A stretch of 64,000 bases of DNA, from NCBI GenBank assembly GCA_965248255.1, contig CBDFIW010000004.1, positions 930,001-994,000 on the forward strand, given 5' to 3'. Below, piece after piece: positions 7,684 through 17,018 of this stretch; within the stretch, counting starts at the first letter, position 1, and every line of letters begins with the position of its first letter. The notes beneath the pieces are model-generated. The model did no database searches, had not been told where the DNA came from, and saw only the letters and a list, made by a program, of their open reading frames with translations. The stretch comes from JAKZVK01 sp965248255. GTDB lineage: Bacteria > Acidobacteriota > Terriglobia > Bryobacterales > UBA6623. The position numbers were made by a program, and so were the translations under genes.

Positions 7684-9470
7684 GCCACGGCCTCCTTCTG
7701 CTCAACGCTACGCCCGGTGTGGATGTACTCCTCAAACTCGTGCCGAAATTTCTTGATGTAGGACTGCACTGGCCATGCGGCGGCGTCCGCGAAGACGCAA
7801 ATCGTGTTTCCTTCCATGTCGCCGGCGATGGCGAGGAGCTCGTCTAAGTCCCGAATACTCCCCCTCCCCTCAACGATACGGCGCAAGATGCGATGGACCC
7901 AGCCGGTCCCTTCACGGCACGGCGAGCATTGACCACAGGACTCGTCGGCGAAGAACCGCGCCGCGGAGTCGAGCGCCTGGACCATGCAGGTGGCCTCATC
8001 CATCACGATCACGCCCCCGGACCCCGCCATGCTGCCCGCGGCCATCAGGGAGTCAAAGTCCATGGCAACGTCGATCTCATCGGCTGTCAAGATCTTGGCT
8101 GAGATACCTCCGGGGATGACGGCCTTGAGCTTGTTGCCATCGCGCACACCACCGGCGCTCTCGATGAGTTCCCGCAGGGTAACGCTGACCGGCGCCTCGT
8201 AGACGCCGGGCCGCACCACATGACCGCTGACGCAGAAGAGCCGCGTGCCGCCCTGACTCTCCGTGCCTATTTCGGCAAAACGGTCGGCTCCATTGCGCAG
8301 AATGAAAGGGACACAGGCCAAGGTCTCCACGTTGTTCACGATGGTGGGGGAAGCGAAGAGGCCGGAGATCGCGGGGAAGGGTGGCTTGAGACGGGGAAAA
8401 CCCTTCCCACCCTCTAGCGAAGTAAGGAGAGCGGTCTCCTCGCCGCAGATATAGGCGCCGGCTCCACGGTGGATGACCACATCCAGGTCAAAGCCGGTCC
8501 CCTGGATGTTCTTGCCAAGCCAACCGTGACTACAGGCCTCATCGATGGCGCGTTGTAAGCGCGTGGCCGACTGGAAGTACTCGCCTCGAATGTAGACATA
8601 GGCCTTGTGACTGCCAATCGCATAGGCTGTGATGATCATGCCTTCGAGCAGGGCGTGCGGATCCCGCTCCATGATGTAGCGGTCCTTGAAGGTGCCGGGC
8701 TCTCCCTCGTCCGCGTTGACCACGAGGTACTTGGGCTTAGTCGTTTCCTTGGGAACGAAGGACCACTTTCTTCCGGCCGGAAACCCTGCCCCACCCAAGC
8801 CACGCAGCTTGGCCCTGCTGACCTCGTCAATCACTTCCGCCGGTGTCATGGAGGTGAGAGCTTTCTTAGCCGCGACGTACCCGTCGTCAGAGACGTAGTC
8901 TTCCAACCAGGTCCCCTCTGGATCTTTGAAGCGCGTGGAAAGCACCGGCCCGTCGGAGCAGATGAAGGGGTCAGGGTTAGGAGTCGATTCCGGGTGGCCG
9001 GGTTCCTTGAGGGCGTCCTGGACGAGGGTGTCGACCGTCTCACCCTCGAGAGGGCCGACGAAGCGTTCGTCGAGTTGCGCCATGGGTGCCATCTCGCAGG
9101 CGCAGAGGCACTCGACCTCTGTGAGGGTGACCTCCTGATCCGGGGTGGTCTCGCCCGGACTGATCTTCAAGCTCTCCTTGATCCTGTCCAGCAGATGGTC
9201 CGCCCCGCGCAACAGGCATGGCAGACTCGTGCAAACCCGAAGCTCGCGCCGGCCCACCGGTTTGGTGTGGAACATGTTGTAGAAGGAGACCGCCTCGCGC
9301 ACGTGGGAACGCGCCACACCCAGAATGCGCCCCACCCAAGCCTCCGCTTCTTGGGAGATGTGACCTTGATTCTCCTGGACGAGCCACAAGACAGGCAGCA
9401 TGGCCGCCTTGGGGTACTCGTAACGCTCGAGGATCTCCTCGGCTTTACCTTCAAGGTCTGAAAGTATCAC
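7671..9470 (-). CDS. nuoEF: Fused NADH-quinone oxidoreductase subunits E and F
   Basis: 599 aa single polypeptide. Residues 1-160 are the NuoE thioredoxin-like [2Fe-2S] domain (ligands in CTSLPC and CLCAC). Residues 175-590 are NuoF: the FMN/NADH loops GLGGAGFPAGRKW and GAGAYICGEETALL, then the N3 [4Fe-4S] ligands SCGQCSPC plus the Cys in GNTICVF. Together they form the NADH dehydrogenase module. Most bacteria encode nuoE and nuoF separately. The frame runs through the linker (near residues 155-175) without a stop or internal start signal. Overlaps nuoD by 4 bp. Confidence 0.95.
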   Translation of the reverse strand: MILSDLEGKAEEILERYEYPKAAMLPVLWLVQENQGHISQEAEAWVGRILGVARSHVREAVSFYNMFHTKPVGRRELRVCTSLPCLLRGADHLLDRIKESLKISPGETTPDQEVTLTEVECLCACEMAPMAQLDERFVGPLEGETVDTLVQDALKEPGHPESTPNPDPFICSDGPVLSTRFKDPEGTWLEDYVSDDGYVAAKKALTSMTPAEVIDEVSRAKLRGLGGAGFPAGRKWSFVPKETTKPKYLVVNADEGEPGTFKDRYIMERDPHALLEGMIITAYAIGSHKAYVYIRGEYFQSATRLQRAIDEACSHGWLGKNIQGTGFDLDVVIHRGAGAYICGEETALLTSLEGGKGFPRLKPPFPAISGLFASPTIVNNVETLACVPFILRNGADRFAEIGTESQGGTRLFCVSGHVVRPGVYEAPVSVTLRELIESAGGVRDGNKLKAVIPGGISAKILTADEIDVAMDFDSLMAAGSMAGSGGVIVMDEATCMVQALDSAARFFADESCGQCSPCREGTGWVHRILRRIVEGRGSIRDLDELLAIAGDMEGNTICVFADAAAWPVQSYIKKFRHEFEEYIHTGRSVEQKEAVACPA

Positions 9471-10846
9471 CGGTCGAGTTCCCCGCCGATCATGTTGACG
9501 GACCCGAAGGTGGGGACCATGTCGGCGATCATGTCCCCGGTGAGGAGTTTGGACAGCGCCGACATGATGGCAAAGCAGGGCGGACGGACGCGTACGCGGT
9601 ACGCGCTGCCGGCTCCGTCACTCACCACGTAGAACCCGAGTTCCCCGTTCGCCCCTTCCACCGGGAAGTAGACCTCTCCCTCGGGCGGCCGCACGCCGTG
9701 GCCGAACATGACCAGCTTGAATTGCTGCATGAGCCCCTCGATGTTGCCGTAGGCGTCCTCCTTGGGAGGAAGGAAGACTCGCTTTTCGTCCGCGGCAATG
9801 GACGGATGCTGGGCACGACCCGAACCCTCGAGGGTTGGAGCGGTCACGGCGGGACGGTCTGAGATGGTCACGATGTTTCCCACCTTGCCAAGGTCCACCA
9901 TCTCGGCGGCCGGGATGGGGCGTCCTGTCTCAGGGTTGACCAGGACCGGGCCGCCCGGTATGTCCCGAAGCGCGGCCTCTACGATGCGCATGGACTGCTC
10001 CATCTCCTCCATGCGTACGAGATAACGATCCATGTTGTCCCCGCGGGTACCCACCGGTACGTCGAAAGGCAGTTGGTCGTAGACGGCGTAGGGGCAGTCC
10101 TTGCGCACATCGTAGTCCGCGCCGCTGGCGCGAAGAAACGGACCTGTGATCCCGTAGGAGATGGCGTCTTCGGCGGAGATCACGCCCGTTCCCTTCATGC
10201 GGTCTGTGAAGAGGCGATTGCGGGTGAGCAGCCCATCCGCTTCGGCGAGGACCTTGCGTGTCTCCGCAAAGGCTTTACTACAGGGCTCGGCGAAATCATC
10301 GGGGAGGTCGGCCTTCACCCCGCCGACACGGCAATAGCTGACCGTCAGACGCGCCCCGGTGACTTTCTCCACGAGTTCCCAGAGATACTCGCGGGCTTTG
10401 ATCATGTAGAGAAAGACGGTGAAGGCGCCCAGCTCCATGGCGCTTGCCCCCACACAGGTCAGGTGGTCCGAGATCCGGGAAATCTCCGAGAGGATCACCC
10501 GTACGTAGTGGCAGCGCTCTGGAACCGAGATTCCAAGCAGCTTCTCTACGGCCATGCAGTAGCCCATGTTGTTGATGAGCGGGGAGACGTAGTTGAGCCG
10601 GTCGGTGTAGGGGATGACGCCGTTGTAATCGACGGTCTCCGCCATCTTCTCAAAGCCGCGGTGAAGGTAGCCGATCTCCACTTCGGCCTCTTGGATCTGC
10701 TCCCCATCGAGCTTGGTCACGATGCGGATGATCCCGTGCATGGCCGGGTGCGCGGGGCCAATGTTGAGCATCATGTCCCGCGTCTCGAGATCGGCGGGCT
10801 CGCCCTGCGGCGTCGGAGTCATCTCCGGCGTTGAGGTCGTCTCCAT
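9467..10846 (-). CDS. nuoD: NADH-quinone oxidoreductase subunit D
   Basis: 459 aa 49-kDa-type subunit, the homologue of the NiFe-hydrogenase large subunit, which forms the quinone site with NuoB. NIGPAHPAMHG near residue 28 holds the quinone-site His, and GYLHRGFEKMAE and YTDRLNYVSP are typical. An insertion near residues 300-370 (VLVNPETGRPIPAAEMVDLG to RAQHPSIA) makes it longer than the usual 400-420 aa. The C-terminus (MIGGELDR) ends in the expected Asp-Arg. Starts 8 nt after the nuoC stop. Confidence 0.96.
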   Translation of the reverse strand: METTSTPEMTPTPQGEPADLETRDMMLNIGPAHPAMHGIIRIVTKLDGEQIQEAEVEIGYLHRGFEKMAETVDYNGVIPYTDRLNYVSPLINNMGYCMAVEKLLGISVPERCHYVRVILSEISRISDHLTCVGASAMELGAFTVFLYMIKAREYLWELVEKVTGARLTVSYCRVGGVKADLPDDFAEPCSKAFAETRKVLAEADGLLTRNRLFTDRMKGTGVISAEDAISYGITGPFLRASGADYDVRKDCPYAVYDQLPFDVPVGTRGDNMDRYLVRMEEMEQSMRIVEAALRDIPGGPVLVNPETGRPIPAAEMVDLGKVGNIVTISDRPAVTAPTLEGSGRAQHPSIAADEKRVFLPPKEDAYGNIEGLMQQFKLVMFGHGVRPPEGEVYFPVEGANGELGFYVVSDGAGSAYRVRVRPPCFAIMSALSKLLTGDMIADMVPTFGSVNMIGGELDR

Positions 10847-10854
10847 GGGGAAGG

Positions 10855-11436
10855 CTAGTTGACCGGTCCAATCAGGGGCTGGCGCTTGTTGACCGGATAG
10901 TCCTTACGCAGCGGGTGTCCCTCGAACCCTTCGTACATGAGGATGCGCTTCAAGTCCGGATGCCCTCTAAAGTTGATCCCGAACATGTCCCAGACCTCGC
11001 GCTCGAGCCAGTCGGCTCCAGGCCACAATGAAGTCAGGGAATCCACCTCGGCATCGGCCTCTTCGACGGGAACCACCAGCCTTAGCCGATGCTTGTGGAC
11101 CACAGAGTAGAAGTGGTACACGACCGCGAAGCGCGACTGTCCCGGTGGTCCGGGCCAGGGGTCCTCATCCGGAATCTGAGGAGATGGGCTCACCGCCACT
11201 CCGGATGAACTGAAAAAAGCCGGACTGGGCCGTTTCCCAAAAGCGGAGTAGTCCACGGTCGTCAAGTCCATCAGGAAATTCATCTGGAAGGCCGGGTCCT
11301 CCTTGAGAAACCGTGCCACCTCGAGCAGCGACTGCCGCCCGAGAACCAGGGTGGCGTCACCCCGGTAGGTGTGGGAAGCCAACACTGCGTCGGGGAACCG
11401 GTCCGCGACAGACTCGATCAAAGCGGAGGTACTCAT
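10855..11436 (-). CDS. nuoC: NADH-quinone oxidoreductase subunit C
   Basis: 193 aa 30-kDa-type subunit, separate from NuoD here rather than fused as in E. coli. The family signature is WLEREVWDMFGINFRGHPDL followed by LRKDYPV. Residues 75-100 hold a low-complexity insertion rich in Pro and Ser. The gene lies 3 nt downstream of nuoB and 8 nt upstream of nuoD, tightly packed in the operon. Confidence 0.95.
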   Translation of the reverse strand: MSTSALIESVADRFPDAVLASHTYRGDATLVLGRQSLLEVARFLKEDPAFQMNFLMDLTTVDYSAFGKRPSPAFFSSSGVAVSPSPQIPDEDPWPGPPGQSRFAVVYHFYSVVHKHRLRLVVPVEEADAEVDSLTSLWPGADWLEREVWDMFGINFRGHPDLKRILMYEGFEGHPLRKDYPVNKRQPLIGPVN

Positions 11437-11439
11437 ACT

Positions 11440-11952
11440 TCAGAAGATGTCCGGGCGAGGCTCGACCGCGGGCCGCTGGCCGGTTGTATGCTGGTCCTGG
11501 ATCTTGTCCTGTAGCTTCATCAGGCCGTCAAGCACCATCTCCGGCCGCGGTGGGCATCCCGGTATGTAAACATCCACTGGCATGATGGTGTCGATACCCA
11601 TCACGGTCGCGTAGTTGTCATAGAAACCGCCCGTGCATGTGCAGACTCCGAAGGCGACCACCCAGTTGGGCTCGGCCATCTGGTCATGGATGCGCTTCAA
11701 CACCGGCGCCATCTTGTGACTGATGGTGCCGACGACAAAGAGTACATCGGCCTGACGCGGAGAGAACCTGGGGAGGCCCGCTCCGAAGCGGTCGACGTCG
11801 TAGTGAGAGCAGGCCGCTGCCATGTACTCCATCCCGCAGCATGCGGTTACGAACGGGTATTGGAAGATAGAGTACTTTCGGGCCCAGCCAATCGCCTCAT
11901 CCAGGCGGCTGGTGAAATACGATGGTTCGCTCTGTGTAGCACTGCCTGGCAT
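11440..11952 (-). CDS. nuoB: NADH-quinone oxidoreductase subunit B
   Basis: 170 aa subunit that carries cluster N2, the terminal iron-sulfur donor to quinone. The ligands are the tandem Cys in ACCGMEYM, Cys in GVCTCTGGFYDNY and Cys in IPGCPPRPE. I place the start at 11952, where the ATG follows the nuoA stop by 1 nt. An in-frame ATG at 12000 would force a 47-nt overlap with nuoA and add residues not seen in the family. Confidence 0.95.
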   Translation of the reverse strand: MPGSATQSEPSYFTSRLDEAIGWARKYSIFQYPFVTACCGMEYMAAACSHYDVDRFGAGLPRFSPRQADVLFVVGTISHKMAPVLKRIHDQMAEPNWVVAFGVCTCTGGFYDNYATVMGIDTIMPVDVYIPGCPPRPEMVLDGLMKLQDKIQDQHTTGQRPAVEPRPDIF

Positions 11953-11953
11953 A

Positions 11954-12307
11954 TCACTTCCATTCGAGGGCGCCGTTGTCCCATGCGTAAACGTAACCAA
12001 CCATCAAGATCCCCAGAAACACGCCCATCTCGACCAGGCCCAACGACCCCAGGGTGCGGTAGACCACGGCCCATGGATAGAGGAAGACGAGCTCGACATC
12101 GAAGAGAATGAACAGGATTGCGGTCAGATAAAATTTGATCGCCAGCCTCCCCATGTGGAGGGAGAAGGGATCCTTTCCACACTCGAACGGCGCTAACTTT
12201 TCGGGCGTGGGCTTCTTTTTTCCCAGCGTGGAGCCCAACACCACCATCGCGGCTGCGATCCCACCGGCCAGGACAAAACTGACGGCGATCCCTATGTATT
12301 CGTTCAC
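11954..12307 (-). CDS. nuoA: NADH-quinone oxidoreductase subunit A
   Basis: 117 aa membrane subunit with three predicted TM helices. The central signature KLAPFECGKDPF with its conserved Cys lies on the quinone-site loop, and ILFILFDVELVFLYPWA supplies the acidic residues of TM2. It begins the second half of the locus (A-I), 63 bp after the nuoN end. A secondary promoter could lie in that gap, but none is obvious. Confidence 0.94.
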   Translation of the reverse strand: MNEYIGIAVSFVLAGGIAAAMVVLGSTLGKKKPTPEKLAPFECGKDPFSLHMGRLAIKFYLTAILFILFDVELVFLYPWAVVYRTLGSLGLVEMGVFLGILMVGYVYAWDNGALEWK

Positions 12308-12370
12308 AAGTCGACAACCTGGCTAGAGTGTCGCGTCCAACTTATAGTTTTACTGTACATCATTCTCGGA

Positions 12371-13792
12371 TCACGGCGAGACTGCCCAGGGCGTGACGCT
12401 GCCGGGGGAGATTCCGCCGATCAAGGTGACCAGCGCAGCCACGGCGAGTGCCGCGGACACCGCCATCGGGAAGCGCGACGGCGCCGCATCCTGAGGCTCC
12501 CTCATGTACATGAGGACGGCCACGCGCATGTAGATGAATGCGGAGACCACGCTACAGGCTACGGCCAGCACCGCCAGCGCGATATGGCCCGCGCGCACTG
12601 CGCTTAGGATCACAACGAACTTGGCCACGAACCCGGCCGTTGGCGGGATGCCGGTCAGAGACAACAGGAACAGCAGCATGAGCGCGGCTATTCCGGGCCG
12701 CTGCGCGGCCAGGCCTTGATAGCCGTCCAGGCTCTCGCCCCGTTTGCCCAGAGCGATGACCACGCCAAAGGCCCCCAGAGTCATGAAGACATAGAAGAAG
12801 GTATAAGTCATGGTCGCCGAGACCCCTTCGGGCGTGCCGGCGATGAGGCCCAGAAGGGCGTAGCCCGCATGCGCAATGGAGGAATAGGCCAACAGGCGCT
12901 TCATGTCGGTCTGGGACAGAGCGACTATGCTTCCCACAACAATGGACAGGGCCGCGAGCCCCAGCAGAACCACGGACAAAGCGTTGGATTCAGACCCGAA
13001 CGCGACCAGGCCGACCCGTCCCAGCGCCGCCAGACCGGCCGCCTTGGAACCGGCCGCCAAAAAAGCCGCAACCGGAGCGCTCGCGCCTTGGTAAGCGTCC
13101 GGCGCCCAGGCATGCAGCGGCACCGCCGCGATTTTGAAGGCGATTCCTACTGTCACCAGCCCTATGGCCGCCAACAGGAGGGGGTTACCTCCCGGGCCCT
13201 GCTCGATGAGAGCCGAGGCAATCGCTGCGAAGTCTGTGGCGCCCGTCAGCCCGTAGGTAAGGCTTATCCCGTAGAGAAGCAGGGCCGAGGCGAAGGAAGC
13301 AAGAAGGAAGTACTTGATCGCAGCCTCGTTTGACGTCGGCTTTTCCACCGTGATCCCTACCAGGATGTAGGAGCACAGCGTCATGAGCTCCAAGCCCAGG
13401 TAGAGGGTCAAGAGGTCTAGGGCTGAAACTGCCAGCATCATTCCTGTCGAAGCCAACAGGAGCAGGACATGGTATTCGGCACGCGGAATCTGGTCCCTGT
13501 CGATGGTCCTCACGGAGAGAAGCGCGGCCAGAGCTAGAGTGGCGGCGATCAGCACCTTGAAGAATTGCGAGTAGCCGTCCAGGGTGATCATGCCCCCAAA
13601 CCCAGTTTGGGCGCCCCCGGACAAGGCCCAACCCGACGCCAGTGCGGCGGCTAACGCGGCGAGAACTGTCCCGACCATAGCCACGGGCGCCCTCTGGATC
13701 CGGCGCGCTAGGAGAAGGAGCACCAAGGCCGTGCCGACCAAAATCAGCTCCGGGACCAGCAGGGCCAGGTCAGAAATGGTTACACCACTCAC
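12371..13792 (-). CDS. nuoN: NADH-quinone oxidoreductase subunit N
   Basis: 473 aa antiporter-like membrane subunit with about 14 TM helices. The functional TM5 Glu is in LYLGLELMTL, and the TM7 Lys in AFKIAAVPLHAW, where PLHAWAPDAYQGA is a family hallmark. A second Lys follows in AAGSKAAGLA. It overlaps nuoM by 4 bp. Placement next to nuoM and the overall sequence mark it as NuoN rather than a Mrp subunit. Confidence 0.94.
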   Translation of the reverse strand: MSGVTISDLALLVPELILVGTALVLLLLARRIQRAPVAMVGTVLAALAAALASGWALSGGAQTGFGGMITLDGYSQFFKVLIAATLALAALLSVRTIDRDQIPRAEYHVLLLLASTGMMLAVSALDLLTLYLGLELMTLCSYILVGITVEKPTSNEAAIKYFLLASFASALLLYGISLTYGLTGATDFAAIASALIEQGPGGNPLLLAAIGLVTVGIAFKIAAVPLHAWAPDAYQGASAPVAAFLAAGSKAAGLAALGRVGLVAFGSESNALSVVLLGLAALSIVVGSIVALSQTDMKRLLAYSSIAHAGYALLGLIAGTPEGVSATMTYTFFYVFMTLGAFGVVIALGKRGESLDGYQGLAAQRPGIAALMLLFLLSLTGIPPTAGFVAKFVVILSAVRAGHIALAVLAVACSVVSAFIYMRVAVLMYMREPQDAAPSRFPMAVSAALAVAALVTLIGGISPGSVTPWAVSP

Positions 13793-15258
13793 GGCGCGAC
13801 TCCGGCTGCCAGGAGCTGGGCCACGGGAGCCCGAAGATAGGAGAGGACGCTCTCAGGGTAGAGGCCGAGATACAAGGCGAGTAAGGCCAGTGGGGCCAAC
13901 GTTGCCACCTCACGGGCGTTGAGCTCGAGCTTGAGCCCCGCAAGCCCTGGGTTGATCTTGCCCATGACCACCCGGTAGTAGAGCCAAACCAGGTAGGTTG
14001 TTCCCAAGGCTACGCCCCAGACCGCCATGACCCCCAGCCAGGCCTCGGTCCTGAAGGCGCCGCCGATGATGAGGAACTCCCCTACGAACGAATTCAAACC
14101 CGGGAATCCCGCGGCCGCCAGACAAAAGAGCGCCAGCAAAGTGGAGTAGACCGGGGCGGCTTTGGCAACCCCCCCGTAGTCCTTGATCTCTCGCGTGTGG
14201 GTGCGCTCGTAGATCATGCCGACGCACAAGAACAGCGCCGCGGAGACGATCCCATGGTTGATCATCTGGAGGATCGCGCCCTCGACCCCGCCGCGGTCAA
14301 GTGTGAAGATGCCTAAGGTGACGAACCCCATGTGGCTAACACTCGAGAAGGCGATGAGGCGCTTGACGTCCGTCTGGACCAAGGTCACGTACGCACCGTA
14401 GACGATGGCCACCACGGAGATGACGAGCATGGGCTTGAGGAAGAGCTGTACGGCGTCCGGAAGTATGGGAAGCGAGACACGCAGGAAGCCGTAGGCCCCC
14501 ATCTTGAGAAGGATCCCGGCCAGGATCACGCTCCCGGCCGTGGGGGCCTCGGTGTGGGCGTTCGGGAGCCAGGTGTGCACCGGAAACATGGGAACCTTGA
14601 CCGCGAAGGCGGCCAGAAAGGCCGCGAAAAGCCAGGCTTGCTGCGTGGGCTCCAGGCTCGCATGGGCCAGGGCAAGGGCCTTGAAGTCCAACGTGCCGCT
14701 GATCTGGTATAGGGCGATGATGCCCACAAGCATCAAGACGCTTCCGGCCAGGGTGAAGAGCAGAAACTTGACTGCGGCGTAGACCCGCCCCGGACCTCCC
14801 CAGACGCCGATGAGGAGAAAGATGGGAATGACGATCAGCTCCCAGAAGACAAAGAAGAGAAAGAGGTTCGATGCGGCAAAAAGCCCGATCATCGCCGTCT
14901 CCGCGACCAAAAGCGCGACGTAGAATTCGCGCACTCTCGTTCGGATCGCAGCCCACGAGGCGCCGATGCACAGGACGCTCAAGAGTGCGGAGAGGAAGAT
15001 GAATGGGAGGCTGATACCATCCACGCCCATGCTGTAGGCAATGTTCCACGACGGGATCCAGTCTCGAGACTCGACGAATTGCAGAGCGCTCGAGCCCTTG
15101 TCGAAGTACCAGTAGAGGGGGGCCGAGACAGCCAAAGTCGCCAGGGTCGTGGCCAGGGCGATCCAGCGCGCCAGCCGCTCGCTGCCAACGAGCAGGATCA
15201 AAGCCGCACCCACGAGCGGCAGGAATGTTGTGACCGTCAGGACTGGATAAGCAATCAT
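13789..15258 (-). CDS. nuoM: NADH-quinone oxidoreductase subunit M
   Basis: 489 aa antiporter-like proton-pumping subunit. TM5 Glu is in FFVFWELIVIPIF, TM7 Lys in AVKVPMFPVHTWLPNAH, TM8 Lys in GILLKMGAYGFLR, and a distal Lys in QTDVKRLIAFSSVSHMG. All proton-path residues usually cited for NuoM are present. It overlaps both neighbours by 4 bp. Confidence 0.95.
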   Translation of the reverse strand: MIAYPVLTVTTFLPLVGAALILLVGSERLARWIALATTLATLAVSAPLYWYFDKGSSALQFVESRDWIPSWNIAYSMGVDGISLPFIFLSALLSVLCIGASWAAIRTRVREFYVALLVAETAMIGLFAASNLFLFFVFWELIVIPIFLLIGVWGGPGRVYAAVKFLLFTLAGSVLMLVGIIALYQISGTLDFKALALAHASLEPTQQAWLFAAFLAAFAVKVPMFPVHTWLPNAHTEAPTAGSVILAGILLKMGAYGFLRVSLPILPDAVQLFLKPMLVISVVAIVYGAYVTLVQTDVKRLIAFSSVSHMGFVTLGIFTLDRGGVEGAILQMINHGIVSAALFLCVGMIYERTHTREIKDYGGVAKAAPVYSTLLALFCLAAAGFPGLNSFVGEFLIIGGAFRTEAWLGVMAVWGVALGTTYLVWLYYRVVMGKINPGLAGLKLELNAREVATLAPLALLALYLGLYPESVLSYLRAPVAQLLAAGVAP

Positions 15259-17018
15259 AGGGCGAGCATTGCCACGGCGAAGAGTACGAGGATTCCGGCC
15301 GCCATTATCAGCCCGTAATGCTGGGTGTGGCCGCTCACCGCCGTCTTCATGACCTGGCTCAAGGTTTGGGTCGAACGTCCCACGCCTATGAACGCAGAAT
15401 CGACTACGAGGCTGTCGAGTCTCCGCAAGAGATCGGCCGCACCCAACACGGGCCGCCGTATCACAAACTCGTAGATCTCTCCAACGAAGCCGTACTCAAG
15501 ACGCGCCAGAGGACTTTGGACCAGGGCCACGAAGCCGGCCGTACCTCGGCGGTAGAACCAATCCGTGTCGAGGCTGATTGTGCGCTCGGGGTCGAGCTGC
15601 TTGAGCAGCAGGAAAAAGCCCAGCGCTGTGAAGCCCAACATCCCAAGGGTGCTTGTAACGTGCGGGAGGGTATATGGCACGTAGTCCACGGGGTTTGGAA
15701 GGTGCCGATAAAGCAGGTCGGGGAAGACCCCGATCACAACACACGCGACCGCAGCCAAACCCATGGCCACGAGCATGTTTCTGGGTGGCTCCTGGGCTCG
15801 CACGCCTGAGTCTTTGCCGAAGAACATGTAGTAGGGAAGCTTAAGGCCGGTGTGCAGAAATGTGCCGGTCGAGGCCAAAGTCAGCAAGAGAAAGACCAAC
15901 GCCAAGTGTTCCTCGCCCGCGGCAGAGACTACCATGGACTTGCTCACGAAGCCGCTAAAGAGCGGCACGGCCGAGATAGCGAAGGCGCCGACCATGTAGA
16001 GGCCGAGCGTGACCGGCATGGTCTTGTAGAGACCGCCCATATCACTCAGCCTTCGCAGCCCGGTTACCTGCAAGACAGCGCCGGCTCCCATAAAGAGGAG
16101 CGCCTTGTAGAGGATGTGAGCAAAAGCGTGGGCCGTGGTGCCGTTGATGGCCAGCGCGGTCCCAATCCCCACCCCGCAGACCATATAGCCAACCTGGCTG
16201 ATAATGTGGTACGCCAGCAGCCGGCGCGCGTCGTTTTCCAGCACGGCGTAGACCACCCCGTAGACCGCCATCGCCGCTCCCAACCACACCAGCAGCTCCG
16301 TCCCGGCGAAGCCGCGGATCAGGACGTAGACCGCGGACTTGGTGGTGAAGGCTGTCATGAAGACCGCGCCCGTGACCGTGGCCTCGGGATAGGCGTCCGG
16401 AAGCCAGGCCCCCAGCGGTGGGACGGCCGCGTTGAGGAGAAAGGCGACAAGGATCAAGGCCCAGGCGCCGCCGGAGGCAACTCCCATATCCCCGAAAGCA
16501 AGCGACCCGGTCTCCGACCAATGGAGCACGATCCCTGCGAGCAGGATGAGCCCCCCGACTACGTGGACGAGAAGGTAACGGAACCCGGCTGCCACCGCGG
16601 ATGCTTCGCGTCGCCGCCATACCAGCAGCGCGGATGAAACCGCCATGAGCTCCCAGAAGATGTAAAGGGAGAGGAAGTCTCCGGCAAACGTCACCCCGAG
16701 CGCGCCCCCCGCATAAGTCAGGGCGGTTACGTGCTGGGCATCGTCTTCCACATGGAGCGCGTAGACCATACCCAGGAAAGCCATGAGCGAAAAGACATAG
16801 GAAAAGACCAGGCTCAAGCTGTCCACGCGGCCGAATACGAGGTCTTGCCCCAGAAACCTAGCGACGCCATAGGTTCCCGGCGTCATGAGCAAGCAATTGA
16901 CCAGGGCCGCGGCAGGAAGGGCGAGCATCACCACGCGCTTGACCCGGCCTTTGAGAAACACCAAGACCCAGGCGCCCAGGATGAGCAGAAGCCCTGGGTG
17001 CACCCACTCAGGAGTCAT
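15255..17018 (-). CDS. NuoL/MrpD-like antiporter subunit B, lacking the TM7 lysine
   Basis: 587 aa proton-conducting antiporter family protein, about 14 TM helices plus a C-terminal extension of about 120 residues that begins near SLDTDWFYRRG and ends in a last TM helix. This tail resembles Mrp-type subunits found in deltaproteobacterial and archaeal clusters more than the long lateral helix of NuoL. TM5 Glu is present (IFWELMAVSS) and TM8 Lys is present (FTTKSAVYVLI). The TM7 Lys position is Asn in LLNAAVPPLGAWLPDAY, and the usual PLH is PLG. It sits between the 87-aa membrane protein and nuoM. It could be the NuoL equivalent or an extra module. Confidence 0.85.
   Translation of the reverse strand: MTPEWVHPGLLLILGAWVLVFLKGRVKRVVMLALPAAALVNCLLMTPGTYGVARFLGQDLVFGRVDSLSLVFSYVFSLMAFLGMVYALHVEDDAQHVTALTYAGGALGVTFAGDFLSLYIFWELMAVSSALLVWRRREASAVAAGFRYLLVHVVGGLILLAGIVLHWSETGSLAFGDMGVASGGAWALILVAFLLNAAVPPLGAWLPDAYPEATVTGAVFMTAFTTKSAVYVLIRGFAGTELLVWLGAAMAVYGVVYAVLENDARRLLAYHIISQVGYMVCGVGIGTALAINGTTAHAFAHILYKALLFMGAGAVLQVTGLRRLSDMGGLYKTMPVTLGLYMVGAFAISAVPLFSGFVSKSMVVSAAGEEHLALVFLLLTLASTGTFLHTGLKLPYYMFFGKDSGVRAQEPPRNMLVAMGLAAVACVVIGVFPDLLYRHLPNPVDYVPYTLPHVTSTLGMLGFTALGFFLLLKQLDPERTISLDTDWFYRRGTAGFVALVQSPLARLEYGFVGEIYEFVIRRPVLGAADLLRRLDSLVVDSAFIGVGRSTQTLSQVMKTAVSGHTQHYGLIMAAGILVLFAVAMLAL

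Noticed and set aside
8607..9461. Plus-strand open frame opposite nuoEF
   Set aside because: Antisense to NuoE/NuoF with all iron-sulfur ligands in the other strand.
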